Source: Prosapia bicincta
Taxonomy: Eukaryota > Arthropoda > Insecta > Hemiptera > Cercopidae
DNA: 64,000 nucleotides
NCBI GenBank assembly: GCA_036971475.1
Contig: JBAIZL010000001.1
Span: forward strand, 138,121,692 to 138,185,691
Direction of reading: 5' to 3'
Shown one piece after another: positions 1 through 12,312 of the stretch. Positions within the stretch are counted from its first letter, which is position 1, and every line of letters begins with the position of its first letter. The notes under the pieces were generated by a model, which was given only the letters and a program-made list of their open reading frames with translations, was not told the origin of the DNA and ran no database searches. A program made the translations under genes and the position numbers.

Positions 1-210
1 ACAGCTGACTGTAATTTTTATATCATGAAGCAGAACTTTGTACATTAGAAGAGTTCGTAGAATGTACACTACAAGAGGACATAAATATATTTTTATTCAC
101 TTAGAGTTGTGAAGTGGCATCATATCATATAATGCACAAAATTGGTAACAGTAAATCTGTAGAAACTTTTTTCTTCAAAAATTAAAAACCTAATTTTATT
201 GTCTGTTATA

Positions 211-1457
211 TAAGGGTAAGTCAATTATTATCTGAAATTTAGTTATATTTTTGTGTATGTTGGTAGTTCTGTCATTTTGGGTTGATGATGCATCCTTTGT
301 TTATTTGTTGTTATGTCTATGTATGTTTTAAGCTGCTAGGTTAGTTTCGCTATGGTTGTTTTGCTGTTTATCATGGTTGCTCTGCTTTCTATTTGCACCA
401 AAGAAGAGCAACGCTCAATGTGGTTGGAAGTTGTATCAGGGTCCGAAATTCATCGAAGACTTTTGGTACAGTATTTTACCACAACGGAGTGTCTACAAAT
501 GGATTGAAGAATTCAAAAATGGTCCCACATGTGTTAATTACAATGAAGGAGCCGGATGTCTGTTTACCGCCACAAATGAGGAAAACATTGAGCGATCACA
601 TGGAATAGTTCTCTTAGACAGATGAGTATTTATTGACGAAGTGGCACATCGTTTACAAATTAGTCAAAGTTCTGCCTACAGAATCATCCACAACAGACTT
701 TGATTTCATAAAGTTTGTGCAAGATAAGCCCCAAAATCATTTCACACAATTGCACAACCCTGGGACATCTGCCAAAAACTTTTTCGCTAATGAACGGGAC
801 TTCTTAGACAGGACCATTATTGGTAACGAAACATGGATCAATAATTACAAGCTAGAGAGTAAACTGCAGAATATGGAATAGAAACATCCAAAATTGCAGT
901 ACAAGTAAAATTTCATGACCCAACCGTCCGCAAGAAAACTGATGCTTATAGTTTTTTGGGACTTACAAGCTCCAGTTCTAGAACATTACTGTTGAGGAAA
1001 GGAGCTCAACAATAAACAGTGTACATTACAGGAAGATACTTATTGCTAAGCTAAAGCCTACAACTCGAAGCAGTTGTTGAGGACTTCTGTCAAGAAGTGT
1101 TGTGTTGTTGCACATACTTCTGAAACGCTCCAAAAACTCAATTTTGAAGTACTGGCTCATTCTCCAATTAGTCCCGATCATGCCCCTTCTGACTGTCACT
1201 TATTTGGTCTACTCAAAGAAGAATTTAAGGGGTGTTGATTTACCTCGAACAAAGTACTGAAAGAAGAAGTGCACTTATGGCTTACAGCTTGACTGAAAAC
1301 CTTCTTTTATGAGACCATCGGGAAGCTTGTACAACGAAGGACTAAGTGTGTTGAGAAGCAAGAGAACTATGTCGAAAAATGGCGTACATATAAGTTTCCT
1401 ATTTGATTACAATAAAACTTTATAATTACATTGCAGATATTATCTGACTTACCCTTG
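211..1457 (+). mobile_element. Degenerate mariner-family DNA transposon
   Basis: The ends carry inverted repeats: AAGGGTAAGTC followed by an ATTATCTG-like block on the left, and the reverse complement on the right (CTGACTTACCCTT). TA dinucleotides flank both ends (209-210 and 1458-1459), as expected for the mariner TA target duplication. The length of 1247 bp is close to the usual 1.3 kb of mariners. The interior encodes a broken transposase. The copy sits in an intron of the SH3 adaptor gene in the same orientation. I judge it immobile in cis because its reading frame is destroyed. Confidence 0.9.
400..1405 (+). pseudogene. Mariner transposase pseudogene
   Basis: Fragments of a mariner transposase are readable in several frames. 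An N-terminal helix-turn-helix part (RSVYKWIEEFKNG, then DEVAHRLQISQSSAYRIIH) is followed by a catalytic-domain part near 815-885 (IIGNETWI) and a C-terminal part near 1175-1230 (SPDHAPSDCHLF). The family has a D,D34D triad. The first Asp in the GDETW motif reads Asn here, and the HDNARPH block carrying the second Asp is missing. The third Asp region is retained. In-frame stops and frameshifts separate the pieces, for example after 625 and 881. This is a clear dead copy; the subfamily is not resolved. Confidence 0.88.
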
Positions 1458-3827
1458 TAGAAGTGTAACACTTTCAAACTATGTTTGTTTTTTTGTACTA
1501 AGATTGCTCTAAGCACTGGAAAGGATTAGTTTCAAAATGTCTTAATATTTTCCACCTTCTGCTTACATAGGTTGTTATCTCACAATTTGGAGAATGTTCT
1601 GTAGTTTCATTTTGGTCTATATGTCGTGAAAATGTTAGCTACTGCTAATTTCTTTGCGATTCATTTTGTTGTTTTTATTTTTATTTTCTCTATTTTCACA
1701 AATTGTGTTAGTAAATGAATCATTAATATGTATGAAGTAGTATAGTCTCTAAGTCTATCTAATTTATTCTGTGTTTTTATTTATTGAACCATTGTTTATT
1801 GAAGTTTAATGAAATACAAATATTATTGTTAATTACTCGTTACTTGTTTAATATTCAGAAAGATATAAGCAATAAGTGAGTTAAGCATTACGCATTGAGC
1901 GTTCTTGCAGGATTATTGTTCACTAAAATGTCTCGGAATGGTCATAGTCACATGTCCATCGTCAATGATTTTATTATCTAACTCTGTGAATTTCTTTCTG
2001 GTTTTCATTATGGCTATTACTCTGGCTATATGAGCATAAATTTATACTTTTTTTTCTGAATCTTATCTTGTTGTATTTTCCCCAAAATTCATTTAGGTTA
2101 TAGTTAAAATGTTTTCCTTATACTTTTTCTTCTTTTATTGGATATAAACTTTGCTCGTAGTTTTATTTTAATTTTCTCTTTCTTTATTTTTTTATCAGAC
2201 CTTTTTTGTTAATCATAAGGTATTCTAAAGAATATAACACTAAATTATTTATTTATTTATTTGTGAATCATATAGAATAAGATTTATCATTTGTAATAAT
2301 ATATTCTAAATGCTTTAAAAATGTACAAATGTTTTTTAAAAATTGGTTTTGATTATTCTGACTATTGAAATGAAAATATCCAAAAATTTAAGTTACATAT
2401 TTTTATAAATATTTTATTCCCTTTAAATTCAGTTTTTCCCCTCTGAAACTTGACAAGGCAGGATTTATTATAGAGTTTGGACCTCACTACATCTTGATGA
2501 ACTGGAATGTAATGTCTTAAAGAACTTTTCAAATTGTGCATACTTCTGTCAGGCAAATACTTCACATATACAGTCCCAGTAACAATGAAGCAAACACAAT
2601 CTGTATATATTCAGATTAATTTATTATTACAGTAATGAATAACTTGCTAAACTTATAATCTAAGCATATTTTAAAACAATTTAGAAGTAACATTTTTTTT
2701 CAAAATTACTTTTTTGGTAAAATTTTTCCAAGTCAATAATTATTAGTTCCAAGAATAATAATAAAATTAAAGTTTTTCTGATTGAAATGGACAGTAGAAT
2801 CCACAACATTCTGGTTAACTAGCCATGTGTCGCTCAAATAACATTTGTTTATCCTGCTTCCCCTAAACTTTCAAAACATCGTAAATCTTTTTACCTAACA
2901 AAGTCTTAGCATGGATTGCTACTTTTCACTGACTTTAAAACAATCTATTAAATACATTTATGGCATATTTATATGTGAAATTACAGGTAGAAAAACTAGA
3001 GTATTAACAGTTACACAATTACTCACGCTGTTAGGTTACTCCTAACACAGCACTCATGGGATCGCTTGTACATGGTGGCGGTCCCTAACATTGGCAACTC
3101 TTACTATTTCTCTCACCCCTGGTTACCATCTCAATCACGCTATCTACTCAAAATTTGGATAGTAGTTGACCAACATATTCGAGAAAGCATATTTAGAAGC
3201 TTAGTTGCATACAACAAAAAGATAAAATGATTCCTTCAGAGTAACTAAAAATGTTAGATTCAATCTAATAGTGCAAGCATTCCTGGGTTAAGATTATGCC
3301 TAATTTGTATTTATAAGTTTCAAGCTTATGCTTGAATTTTAATTATGTTATGTTTTAAATTTACAAAATCATAGATTTATTATTTTTTGTTCATCCTGAG
3401 GTTTATTTATACTTGTAGATTTCATCTCCTTGACAATTTGCAAAACTTCAACATTTTTACTAAAAAAATTATTGATTTGTTAAAATTAAATTTCAGTAAA
3501 TTCAAGAAAAACCTTCTTAATCTAATTTATAATAATTTAATTTCAATAATAAAAATTTTACTTGAATAAATAATTGAAATTTTTTATCAGACATTCTCAC
3601 CACATTTTTCTATTAATAATGCACTTAACTGGTGCAATCATTCTGCTGAAAATTTTTATTTTACAAGTTTAATTTAAAATAACTTAAGCAAGTTATTGTT
3701 ATAAGTCAATTTCATCAAATAATAATATGGATTGAAAAACAATAGCATAATTTGGTTCCAACTTATGTATATGGTAAAGAGTTGTATTAGAAAACTGGGT
3801 TTTCAAAAAAAATTATATTTTTTATAG

Positions 3828-3939
3828 ATTATTCCTTACGATGGAATTAGAACAGTGCCAAAAAAAGCAAGTGAAGGTCAAGCAAGAGCGAAATTCAATT
3901 TCCAAGCACAAACACATTTGGAATTGCCACTAGTCAAAG
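3828..3939 (+). CDS. CAP: CAP/SORBS-like SH3 adaptor, exon with first half of penultimate SH3
   Basis: Internal exon of 112 nt, bounded by an acceptor (TTTTTTATAG) and a donor (G|GTAGG). It encodes 37 residues plus one base of a split Gly codon: IIPYDGIRTVPKKASEGQ, then the SH3 opening ARAKFNFQAQTHLELPLVKG. ARAKF(D/N)F and the following acidic/Leu stretch are typical of SORBS-family SH3 domains (ponsin, vinexin, ArgBP2, insect CAP). These proteins link vinculin, actin and Cbl-type partners at adhesion sites and muscle attachments. The exon ends in phase 1 and joins exactly to 6943, which completes the SH3 domain. Confidence 0.9.
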
Positions 3940-4352
3940 GTAGGATGGTTATCTGTTTGTTGAGTGACAACCTTTCATAACACTACTTCAATCTATGGCT
4001 TATTCTACTATATTTTTTCTCTGAGGAATTATTTTGTTTATTTGTGGGTGTTTTGTAGGCAGACATGTCTGTATTTTGTTTTCTTACATGAGACCAAATA
4101 TTTCAGGCTCTGGTAACTTGTTAGATTTGATTTTTCATCAAATAAATGAATCTTTCTTTTATCTATTTTTTGGAAATGTGAAATAAATTTTAATTTTCTT
4201 CATAGTGGTAAAGATTTTAAACTGTTTTACAATTTTGTTTGTTTTAAATGATGTATTCACTTATTTATTAATTTTTGAATTATGTTTTTGGATTTTTTTT
4301 CTATGTATTCTAATATTTATAAATCAATGTAAATATATATAAATATATAAAT

Positions 4353-4355
<3 letters not shown>

Positions 4356-4433
<78 letters not shown>
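4356..4433. repeat. (CA)n microsatellite
   Basis: Uninterrupted CA dinucleotide array of about 78 bp in an intron. Read length or assembly may limit its true size. Confidence 0.97.
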
Positions 4434-4778
4434 ATTTTTAACAACTCCATTTAACTTTTTTCTGACAAACTATTTATCAATATTTATACAAATAACATGT
4501 AATACTACATCATAAACTATAAATCTGTGCATTTGTGACATTTGGATATTTAATCTTTTATACACATCTGTAGTTCTCTTCAGTCTTTTCTTCCTATTTT
4601 TTAATTGAAAAAGATTTTTGTATGATTGAAATATTTCAATAGTGTGATATGTTTTTATGTATGTCTATTTATTTCCAAGAGATTGCATTTTTGGGCTATT
4701 GTCACTAGGTAAGGCTGTCAGTCTCCTATCTAGTCCCAAAATTCCTAAATAAGCTTTAAGCTCTACTAGAACTAACCT

Positions 4779-4781
<3 letters not shown>

Positions 4782-4849
<68 letters not shown>
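4782..4849. repeat. (TA)n microsatellite
   Basis: Uninterrupted TA dinucleotide array of about 68 bp in an intron. Confidence 0.97.
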
Positions 4850-4852
<3 letters not shown>

Positions 4853-5510
4853 ATCTCTGTATTTGTTTAACTAGAAATATTTTTCTTGTTTATTGTAGTT
4901 AACTATAATAATTATGTGGCAAAAATATACATTTTATTCATTATGAATGGTTTTTATTCTTTAAGAATTTCTTTACACTTTTATATAAGTTCTTTGACTC
5001 ACTTGGTAAATCCTTTATTGCAACAATCATAACTTTCACCTTACTCACACTCTGCCATGGTGAAGGACTTCTTGAGATGAGTCACAAACTTGTTGGCCTT
5101 GGTGTTAAAGATTTAATCAGTTTGCTTCATACATTATTTTAAAAGAAAGCATTAATGCGATGAATATTCTGCTAATAATACAAATGAAAATTTATTCTCC
5201 ATTGCTGTTGTTAAAACTTTTACTCTGAATTGAATACATTAAAACTTGTGTAACGTATAATTTAAATAACTTTGTGAAAAAATTACTGTAACAAAATGTT
5301 TTTGATCACACAAAGATTGTGTTTCTTATGACAGATTGCTAAGTGTGATTGCAGGAAGATTTTCATAAATCTTTTAAAATTATAAATTTGGAAGTCATTA
5401 TTTTTCATTTTTAAAGGGTTTTTATATACTCTTACCACTGTTTGATAGTACTGTTTTGTTTGCCTCCTTTGTGGCAAGGAGTTGCACAGGTAGAATCTTC
5501 CTCATATCTT

Positions 5511-5710
5511 TGAATTTCTTATCATGAAATAATAGGAAAAATGTTTAATAGAAAAAAAAAATTTTGTGATGATTTTTTATGTAGCTGTGATATGGGTTTG
5601 TAAAGTAAATGTACAATTGAATTTCTAATCATGAAATAATAGAAAATAAAATTTTTGTGATGATTTTTTACGTAGCTGTGATATAGGTTTGTAAAGTAAA
5701 TGTACAATTT
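5511..5710. repeat. Two-copy tandem duplication of about 100 bp
   Basis: Two adjacent copies start with TGAATTTCT(T/A)ATCATGAAATAATAG and end with GTAAAGTAAATGTACAATT, beginning at 5511 and 5618. The second copy lacks part of the A-rich centre. Both copies share the GTGATGATTTTTTA and GTAGCTGTGATAT blocks. Confidence 0.9.
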
Positions 5711-6120
5711 GCTGTTAGTTCAACAGCGTTAGAGAGGTTTCCCCTGCACTAAATCTAATCTCTCTCTTTTACCCTGTAGAAGAGATAATGTAAAAGAAAC
5801 TCTGTATAGTTTTTAAAACTACATGACAATACAATACTGAGTTAAACACAGAATATTGTTTTGTTCGATGGAAACTTCTCTTTTCCTCAACTAAATAACA
5901 AATATAAATTTTCTCATTTATAAATTACCCGTTTAAAAATCTATCATTGTTGCCTGACGCCTTATTTTTCTCGCTACAATTTCCATATTGTATACCTCAT
6001 AGCTTATCCTTGAATTTCCCATATTTTGAATCTCTTATACAAAGTCAGTTGCCCCATTTTCATTCCTTCATTTCTACGCACTGCTTTATTTGTCTAGTGA
6101 GTTTTGTTTGGTTATTCTGG

Positions 6121-6492
6121 TTAATAAAATATGTTTTTATTCATCCAATCAAGATCAAATAAATTTTTTTAAACCTATAGTGGATGACAATTGATGTTAA
6201 TAAAGTTTTTTTCAAATATTTATTCAATAATTAAATTATAAAAATTTGAGGGTCTATCCAAAATTCGAATTGTGAATCTTCATGATCAAAGTCAAGCACG
6301 CTTTGGCACTGGGCCAACTTTCCAATACCAAGAAAAGAATTTCTCAAAGAAGTATATGAATTTTTCCCCCATCTGGTTTTCCTCGAAACCTCCATTGTAA
6401 AATTTTAAATGATTGCAATGGTTACGACAAAATATTATAAATAGTGCTGTAGGCTCAAAAATGAATGACACGGATAAAATAAACAAACTGGA
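6121..6492 (-). repeat. Mosaic dispersed repeat (Pol III-box subfamily), partial copy
   Basis: Carries family landmarks: TTTTATTCATCCAATCAAG, then AGTGGATGACAATTGATGTTAAT, then a diverged TTTGGCACTGGGCCAACTT block and CCCCCATCTGG, then a stretch ending ACAAACTGG. The strand follows the A-box/B-box direction defined from the copy at 38309-39018. The outer end that carries AATTCCTACTTAGGTCAAC is missing. Confidence 0.8.
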
Positions 6493-6646
6493 AATAAGCA
6501 AACAATGATAAAAGTTATCTTTCTTGACCTCAAGTACGAATTTAGTAAATATTTTTTTTATATTACTTGTTTATATTAGTGTAATTTGTACACTTAAAAT
6601 GAAAAAGTATTCATATTTGTTGATTCCATCTTCACATGAGCTGCTA

Positions 6647-6900
6647 GTTTTCACTAAAACACTTGTAAATATTTACAAACTTGCGTATAGTAGCACTTAC
6701 TTAAATTTGTTGAGGACAGCCGTTTCGGTATTCATAATATCTCACCCCTGCCCTAACACCCTAACCTTCAAAAACCTTGAGATCAGCTTTCGGTCTTAGT
6801 TGACAATTGGACACATCTCCCAAAACGGCCGTCCTCAACAAATATAAGTAAGTGCTACTATAGGCAAGTTTGTAACTATTTACAAGTGTTTTAGTGAAAA
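6647..6900. repeat. Foldback element, family 1 (GAGGACAGC/CGAAACGG type)
   Basis: Inverted arms of about 80 bp at 6647-6731 and 6821-6900. Left landmarks are TTTTCACTAAAACACTTG, TAGTAGCACTTACTT and GAGGACAGCCGTTTCGG; the right arm carries their reverse complements. The centre contains CACATCTCCC followed by AAAACGGCCGTCC. Related copies lie at 27483-27705, 36150-36404 and 49795-49968. No coding capacity was seen. Confidence 0.88.
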
Positions 6901-6942
6901 GGTATTATAAATTAAAGTAAAATTATTTTGTTTTAATTTTAG

Positions 6943-7065
6943 GAGAGCTTGTTCTTCTCACAAGAAGAGTTGACGAGAATTGGTATGAAGGTAGAATTGG
7001 TAATAGGAAAGGAATTTTCCCTGCATCTTATGTGGATATCTTAGTCGAACCAGGAGAAAGAACAA
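6943..7065 (+). CDS. CAP: CAP/SORBS-like SH3 adaptor, exon completing penultimate SH3
   Basis: Internal exon of 123 nt with acceptor TTTTAATTTTAG and donor A|GTTAGT. It completes a Gly codon from the previous exon and encodes 40 more residues: [19 protein letters not shown], then [14 protein letters not shown], then [17 protein letters not shown] and the KGIFPxSYV ending are SH3 hallmarks: the conserved Trp of the ligand groove is present, as are the Pro and Tyr of the FPxxYV strand. The exon leaves one base of a split Met codon. The match to the second SH3 of SORBS proteins, with [10 protein letters not shown] identical, is from memory. Confidence 0.93.
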
Positions 7066-9430
7066 GTTAGTTATAATTGATTAATTATTTAGATATAATT
7101 ACACTGGCCTTACATTCTTTTTAGTAGTAAATTGTACTTTAAAAATTAAAAATTTTCCAGTGTGAAGTCAAATGGTTAGGTATGTTTCTGGATAAATTAA
7201 TTACAAATTATATTAAATAAATAATAGTTAATAGAAAATAATGTTTAGTTCATTTTCCTGAATAAAAATGTTAGTGAATCATCAATTTAGGGTTTACCAG
7301 TTGTGGTAATGTAAGCCCCTACAAAATCTAAAATTAGATTTATCTTTAAATACAAAATCTGTCATCATGATTACAATAATGGTAAATTAATCTCTTTTTA
7401 AGTAAAAAATGGTTAAAATAACAATAAATTATGTAGTTATAAAATTGTCAAACACCTTAATTTGCTCACTTGGCAAGAGCGTATTATTACTTTCTCCTTC
7501 TAATATAATTTAACTTTCACAACAATTCCATACACATTAATAGCCAACATTAATAAATGCCCACTACAAAAGTTTCATCTACTAGATAACAATACAGTTA
7601 GACTTTACAACAATATAGTATAATCTCTGTAGTATATTACATTTTATATTTTCACATTTTTAAATACACTCACTCTAAGTTTCCGTGAAGGTGTGAAATA
7701 TATCTTCCTAATTAATATATTTTCTTATTAAACTAATAACAACACTTCTACACCAAATTACTCTATCTTTACTAAAAAAATTATATAAACCTAAATATTA
7801 AACTTTTATAAGAATAAAAAGTTCTAAATTGAATTATATTTACATGAATATTACAATATTATGCCATATCCTAATTACGAACTTAAAAGTTGTAACCTGC
7901 CAATAAAAGGCACTAACAAACTTCAATGAAAATGAAGCTCATAGGGTTGGACTACAAAATCAAGTTAGACAAAATCGTAGATGAGGGTAAAGGAGATGAA
8001 GCAGTAGAGAATAAGGTTGTTCAACGATCACGTATAAAAATGAGACTCAGATGATATTGGCATATCAGTCAAAGTAGAAACTGGTCAAGAAAACAACAAA
8101 AAAATAAATAATAATAACTTGAAAGAAAAAAATATAACAAACTGTAGGAAATGGCTGGAATTCGAAGTAGGCCTTGGACGAAAGGAACTCTTGGCATGGA
8201 GAGAGCTTGTCAAATCACTTGGGCACCTGAATAGGATGATTATTAAACTAAAAAGTATATTCAAGCTATGTATAACTAAATATAAGAGCTGTGAGATATA
8301 AATGTTAAAATGTCAATATATGTAAACATTCGCATGTCAATAAATTTTCAGTACAAATCAAATTATTTGAATATTAAGTCTTGTAAGAAGTTTAACTCCA
8401 TATGGTTCAACTCACTGAGATGTAAACAAGTTATATATTTAGAATTAGTCAAATACCAGTCTGAGATTAATTATTTTTATTTTGAATTTTGTTTATAAAT
8501 TTATGTAAAATTAGCTTCGAAGTCTGTACATGGCTTTTTATTCTGCTATCAAATCATAACTACGATTAACATGTTGGATGCAGGACTGTAAAACATGAAA
8601 ATAGCTGGAGGAGTTAAGTATATTACTGTGTAAAACATTTACCAATGTCTTCTAGAAGACAAAATATAGCAATAATTGGTGACTGTGTAAATTAACCCCA
8701 TTTAATAACATCATAGTATAGCAATCAATATTACTAACCAGGGTGGTTTATATACTTAGGAAGTGATGTTAAACAACAAATATATAAAAAATAAAGTACG
8801 TAGAATCATACTTTACATTATTTACATTTTGTTAATTGTGAAATTTGTCAAAGCTTTTATAGCACTAAATGCTTTTATGGAACAAACAAAACACACAAAA
8901 GTGCTTTATTAATTTTTACGTCCTTCTTTATGGCAAACTTCAGATTTTGTAATTTTGCAATGGTTTTTATATTTCGTAAACGCCAAGATTACATGGTAAA
9001 ATGTCAATATGAATATAATATCTTGTGCAGAATACAAAAGCATAAAGTTCCAAAAACTACTGCCAGGAACTACATCCAAGTTTCTTATATACTGCCAAAA
9101 ATTAACTGAAAAATATGACATTTATCTACAAGAGTTTCATGTCAGACTAAACAAAGGTAAGATTGTTAACTTCATCAGATGATGAATTCATTTGGTTTGG
9201 GTGTTGCTCCAGTGAGCAGATTAATCAAATTTAATTAGATTGTAATCATTATGTTAAAAACTCCAGTTTTTGGTTAAATATTTCAATTCAAAATCAAGTT
9301 GAATTGAACTGTGTCAGTTTAAACTAACTCATTTAAATATTACCAGGTTTAGTGTATATTTTGAGAGATTATTCGAACTAAATTAATGTTTGTTGATTAA
9401 AAATTAGCAAGGTTTATTTTATAAGTAACT

Positions 9431-9765
9431 GAGAGTAACTAATTATTGCATAACTAGTGAAAACTTTTAACTTATTTACTGAAGCAAACGGAGCTGACCC
9501 ACTACTGCCTGCAATCGCTCAAGGGAAATGGATGTATGATTTATGAAGGTAGAAGGGGATTTGGTTTAAGCGGGTAGTTTATTATGTAATGGAATAAGGT
9601 GTTAGATTCGAAGTGTGAGTGATAGTTTAAGATATGTTTTTTTTGTGTTGTGTGATGTTTTAATATTTCAAATTTTTATTTTTTGAATGATGTTTTGAAA
9701 ACGTCAGCAGGTAAGTCAAAAGTATTCACTCAGTTATGCAATAATTACTTATAATTAAGTTAGTG
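9431..9765. repeat. Foldback element, family 2 (GCATAACT/ACGTCAGC type), long copy
   Basis: Left arm around 9431-9480 (TAATTATTGCATAACTAGTG) and right arm around 9690-9765 (ACGTCAGCAGGTAAGTC, then TATTCACTCAGTTATGCAAT) are inverted relative to each other. The loop holds non-repeated sequence. Same family as 10141-10350, 12498-12597, 13708-13855 and 16510-16703. Confidence 0.75.
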
Positions 9766-10140
9766 GATTCAAGATGATTAGAACGAGCAACTTTAGGGTT
9801 TATTTTGTTCTCTATTTTATAAATAGTATAGAACAAAATAAGCATATGATGTAATTACATAGAATTATTATTGTAATTTAGTCTGAGAATCCAAACTGTT
9901 ACTGTACGTAGAAATTGTTAAATTTATAATCTATTTCTTGTAATCAGTTACCAGTTATTTTTGTTAGTTGGTTTTAAATTTTCAGCAAAGCAGTTATCAA
10001 CAGTTTTCATGTTTCAAATTTTTCCATCTTTGAATAATTAAAAATGGATTTCCATTTTCAGTGCATTATTTTTTGTGTTATCTTATCCTGTAAGAATATT
10101 TTATAAAGGTTGCTTGTAATCATCTTGAATTTACTGTTTA

Positions 10141-10350
10141 AACTATAAGTAATTATTGCATAACTAAGAGAATACATTAGAACGTGCTGATGCATTTTTA
10201 AACAATCATTTCATTTACGAATCTAACCATCTATTGACGGTTTGACAGCAGCCAGTAGGCCGTTATCTTCATAAATGAAACGATTGTTTCGAAATGTGTA
10301 AGCACATAAATTTTAATGTATTCACTCAGTTATGAAATAATTACTTATAG
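10141..10350. repeat. Foldback element, family 2
   Basis: Outer arms CTATAAGTAATTATTGCATA (left) and its reverse complement ending TAATTACTTATAG (right) enclose about 100 bp. The right arm contains a perfect stem-loop GAAAC-GATT-GTTTC at 10277-10290, directly followed by GAAATG. It lies about 70 bp upstream of the CAP linker exon acceptor. Confidence 0.85.
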
Positions 10351-10422
10351 AACAATATTTTATATATTAACTATTTTTCAAGTGAGTTTAAACTATTCCA
10401 GCACTAAATTTATCTGTTTTAG

Positions 10423-10553
10423 TGAGCCCAGTACGTATTTCACCTTCAAATGTAAAGCCTGTGGCATCACCAGCATCACACTCATTGCACGTTAGCAACA
10501 ATATGAGCCAACACCACTACCAACCCCCTCGCCCTGTTAGCTACACTTCCTTG
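10423..10553 (+). CDS. CAP: CAP/SORBS-like SH3 adaptor, inter-SH3 linker exon 1
   Basis: Internal exon of 131 nt with acceptor TATCTGTTTTAG and donor TTG|GTAAGC. It completes a Met codon and then encodes 43 residues rich in Ser, Pro and His: SPVRISPSNVKPVASPASHS and LHVSNNMSQHHYQPPRPVSY followed by TSL. No folded domain was seen; it is probably a flexible, possibly phosphorylated linker between the last two SH3 domains, as in SORBS proteins. It ends in phase 0 and can be skipped or joined with 12313 without a frameshift only in combination with its partners. Confidence rests on exact splice phase and open frame. Confidence 0.85.
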
Positions 10554-10659
10554 GTAAGCTCCCAGTTTTATATTCTCTAAACACCTAACATTTTTTATTA
10601 CTAGCACTGTATTCATAAATGTCTTATAAATAAGTAATATACAAAAAAAATTTTTAAAG

Positions 10660-10795
10660 TAAATTCCTACTTAGGTCAACGAAAAAATTTTATTTTAGTT
10701 ATTTTTTAATAAATAATTATAATTAATATAAATATGTATATACAACATCAATAATAAGTGGCAACATAGAAAACAAAATAAATAAATTATATTAA
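10660..10795 (+). repeat. Mosaic dispersed repeat, end fragment
   Basis: AAATTCCTACTTAGGTCAAC, then TTTTATTTTAGTTA, then ATAATTATAATTAATATAAA, ending near ATAATAAGTGGCAACATAG. It is the same terminal block as at 13110, 38309 and 39666; the rest of the element is absent. Confidence 0.8.
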
Positions 10796-10889
10796 TTAAT
10801 ATTTGAAACTAACTGAGTTAACATCGTGTTATTCCCTACAAGTTTAAAAAATCAACTTAACAAATCAACCATCCACACATGATGTAAAT

Positions 10890-11240
10890 GAGTAGGACTA
10901 GTGACAGTGACAAATCAACCAATGACAGCTGTGGTAAAATATCAGTGATTTTTCAGTCGCGACAGCGACATTTAGCCCAGTCAGAACAGAGACAAGCCCC
11001 TTTCCTCTTTAGTTGACGATACTGCATGATAAACGGCGCCATGAGCCGAGCGGTTAGACCAGATCCAGTGACAGCGACAAATCAACCAATGACAGCCATT
11101 TCATCCAGTGACTGCGATTTTTTGCGCAATCACAACAGAAGCAACTTGCGATCAATCTATTGTCACTGGAACTGGCATTTTCGATATTTTGGTACCACCA
11201 GTGACAAAGGAAGTGACAAGCCACCGTGACAGAAAATATC
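10890..11240. repeat. GTGACAG-rich segment with internal direct repeat
   Basis: GTGACAGYGACAAATCAACC followed by AATGACAGC occurs twice, near 10902 and 11067. The segment ends with ACAGAAAATATCGACCATCC at about 11229-11248, similar in style to hAT-type inverted ends, but I did not find a convincing matching left end. Nature unresolved. Confidence 0.5.
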
Positions 11241-12312
11241 GACCATCCCTACTCCATATTAAACATGACCTGTATCATGCTACAAATAATCAAACCTGTC
11301 ATATTAACCAAAAACTCTCTAGTATGTTTTGTTGTATGTGATCACACATTGTCATGAAAACAAAACTTTTGAATTTAGCTAGGTTGTTTGTTTTCAATCA
11401 CATCAATGTGCTTGTTTGAAAACATCAATGTTTGTTTTCAATCACTTGACTTATTTTTTTTTAAAATTTTACAATGCCTTTATGCATTTATAGTAGACAC
11501 ATGTTTATGGAAGTCACTAAGAAGCACTCCGTTCATATCTTAAAAACTGGTTGCCTTGATCTTTCTTGCAAAGTTTTGAGAACTAGCCTTGCTTCTTTTA
11601 GGAGGAGTTTTATATTCCCACATCATGGATTGAATTTCTCCTCACTATTCATTGCATTTCACTGCCATTTCATCAGTACAATGCTATAGTTATTGTGGTT
11701 CTCATCGACATTGATGCAGACATTTTAAAATGAAGTGAATTATTCTGCGTTCACTATTCCACCATTATGCACAACTTGTGGAAAATACTCATTGAAATTT
11801 ATTTAGTCATATATATTTCTGAATTATTTCATATATATTGGGCAGTAGCTCTAGTTGCCTTTTAGAGACTGTCAGTACATTGTTAGAATTTATGAATTTA
11901 GTTCTTTGTAAATATTAAAAGAAGATAAGAATTCTATTAGGAGATCTAATTATCCAGAAGCACTTGAAAAAACAAAAATAAGAATTAAAACAATAACTCA
12001 AAAAGTTGTCCCAATAAAATAAATCTATTTTCAATAAAAATGAAAAAAATTAAATGTTTTTTTTTTTGTTACGGGTTTTTTACACATCCACTATACTATG
12101 GTATAGAAATCACTAAGGTATAGTCAAGAAATTACAAGTCGTTGATTTTAAATATACTTCTTGGTTTCACTCATCTGTATTTCTTAGTGATAAAAATATT
12201 GTAAATTTCAATTTAAGTACAGACAAATCTAAATACGGTTTTTGCTTCAACAAAATTTAATTTTAATTTAATTTGACTTGGATCTCATTAATACAATGTC
12301 TGTATTTTTCAG

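Larger units (their letters stand above)
1..3827 (+). other. Intronic sequence upstream of first recognised CAP exon
   Basis: AT-rich non-coding sequence that precedes an in-phase acceptor at 3826-3827, so it is probably intron of the SH3 adaptor gene. Apart from the mariner at 211-1457 I see no gene. A small perfect hairpin (TGTTAGG/CCTAACA, loop TTACT) lies near 3030-3050. The upstream exons of the adaptor gene, including its first SH3 domain and any sorbin-homology region, must lie outside the window. Confidence 0.6.
3940..6942 (+). other. CAP intron with repeats
   Basis: Intron between the two halves of the penultimate SH3 domain. It contains a (CA)n array, a (TA)n array, a local duplication near 5.5 kb, one mosaic dispersed repeat and one foldback, listed separately. 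No other coding signal was seen. Confidence 0.75.
7066..10422 (+). other. CAP intron
   Basis: AT-rich intron between the SH3 exon and the linker exon. Two foldbacks lie near its 3' end. The 7920-8300 segment has slightly more balanced base composition and a 60-codon open frame at 8119-8301 (starting MKEKNITNCRKWLEFEVG), with a related open stretch upstream in another frame. I do not recognise it, and it may be a decayed mobile element. Confidence 0.7.
10554..12312 (+). other. CAP intron
   Basis: Intron with a fragment of the mosaic dispersed repeat (10660-10795) and a GTGACAG-rich repeated segment (about 10890-11240). The short open frames at 11026-11341 and 11474-11689 show no recognisable domain. 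Confidence 0.7.

Noticed and set aside
10890..11240. hAT element with GTGACAG repeats
   Set aside because: Only one end resembles a hAT terminus; no inverted partner or 8-bp duplication was found. Listed only as a repeated segment.
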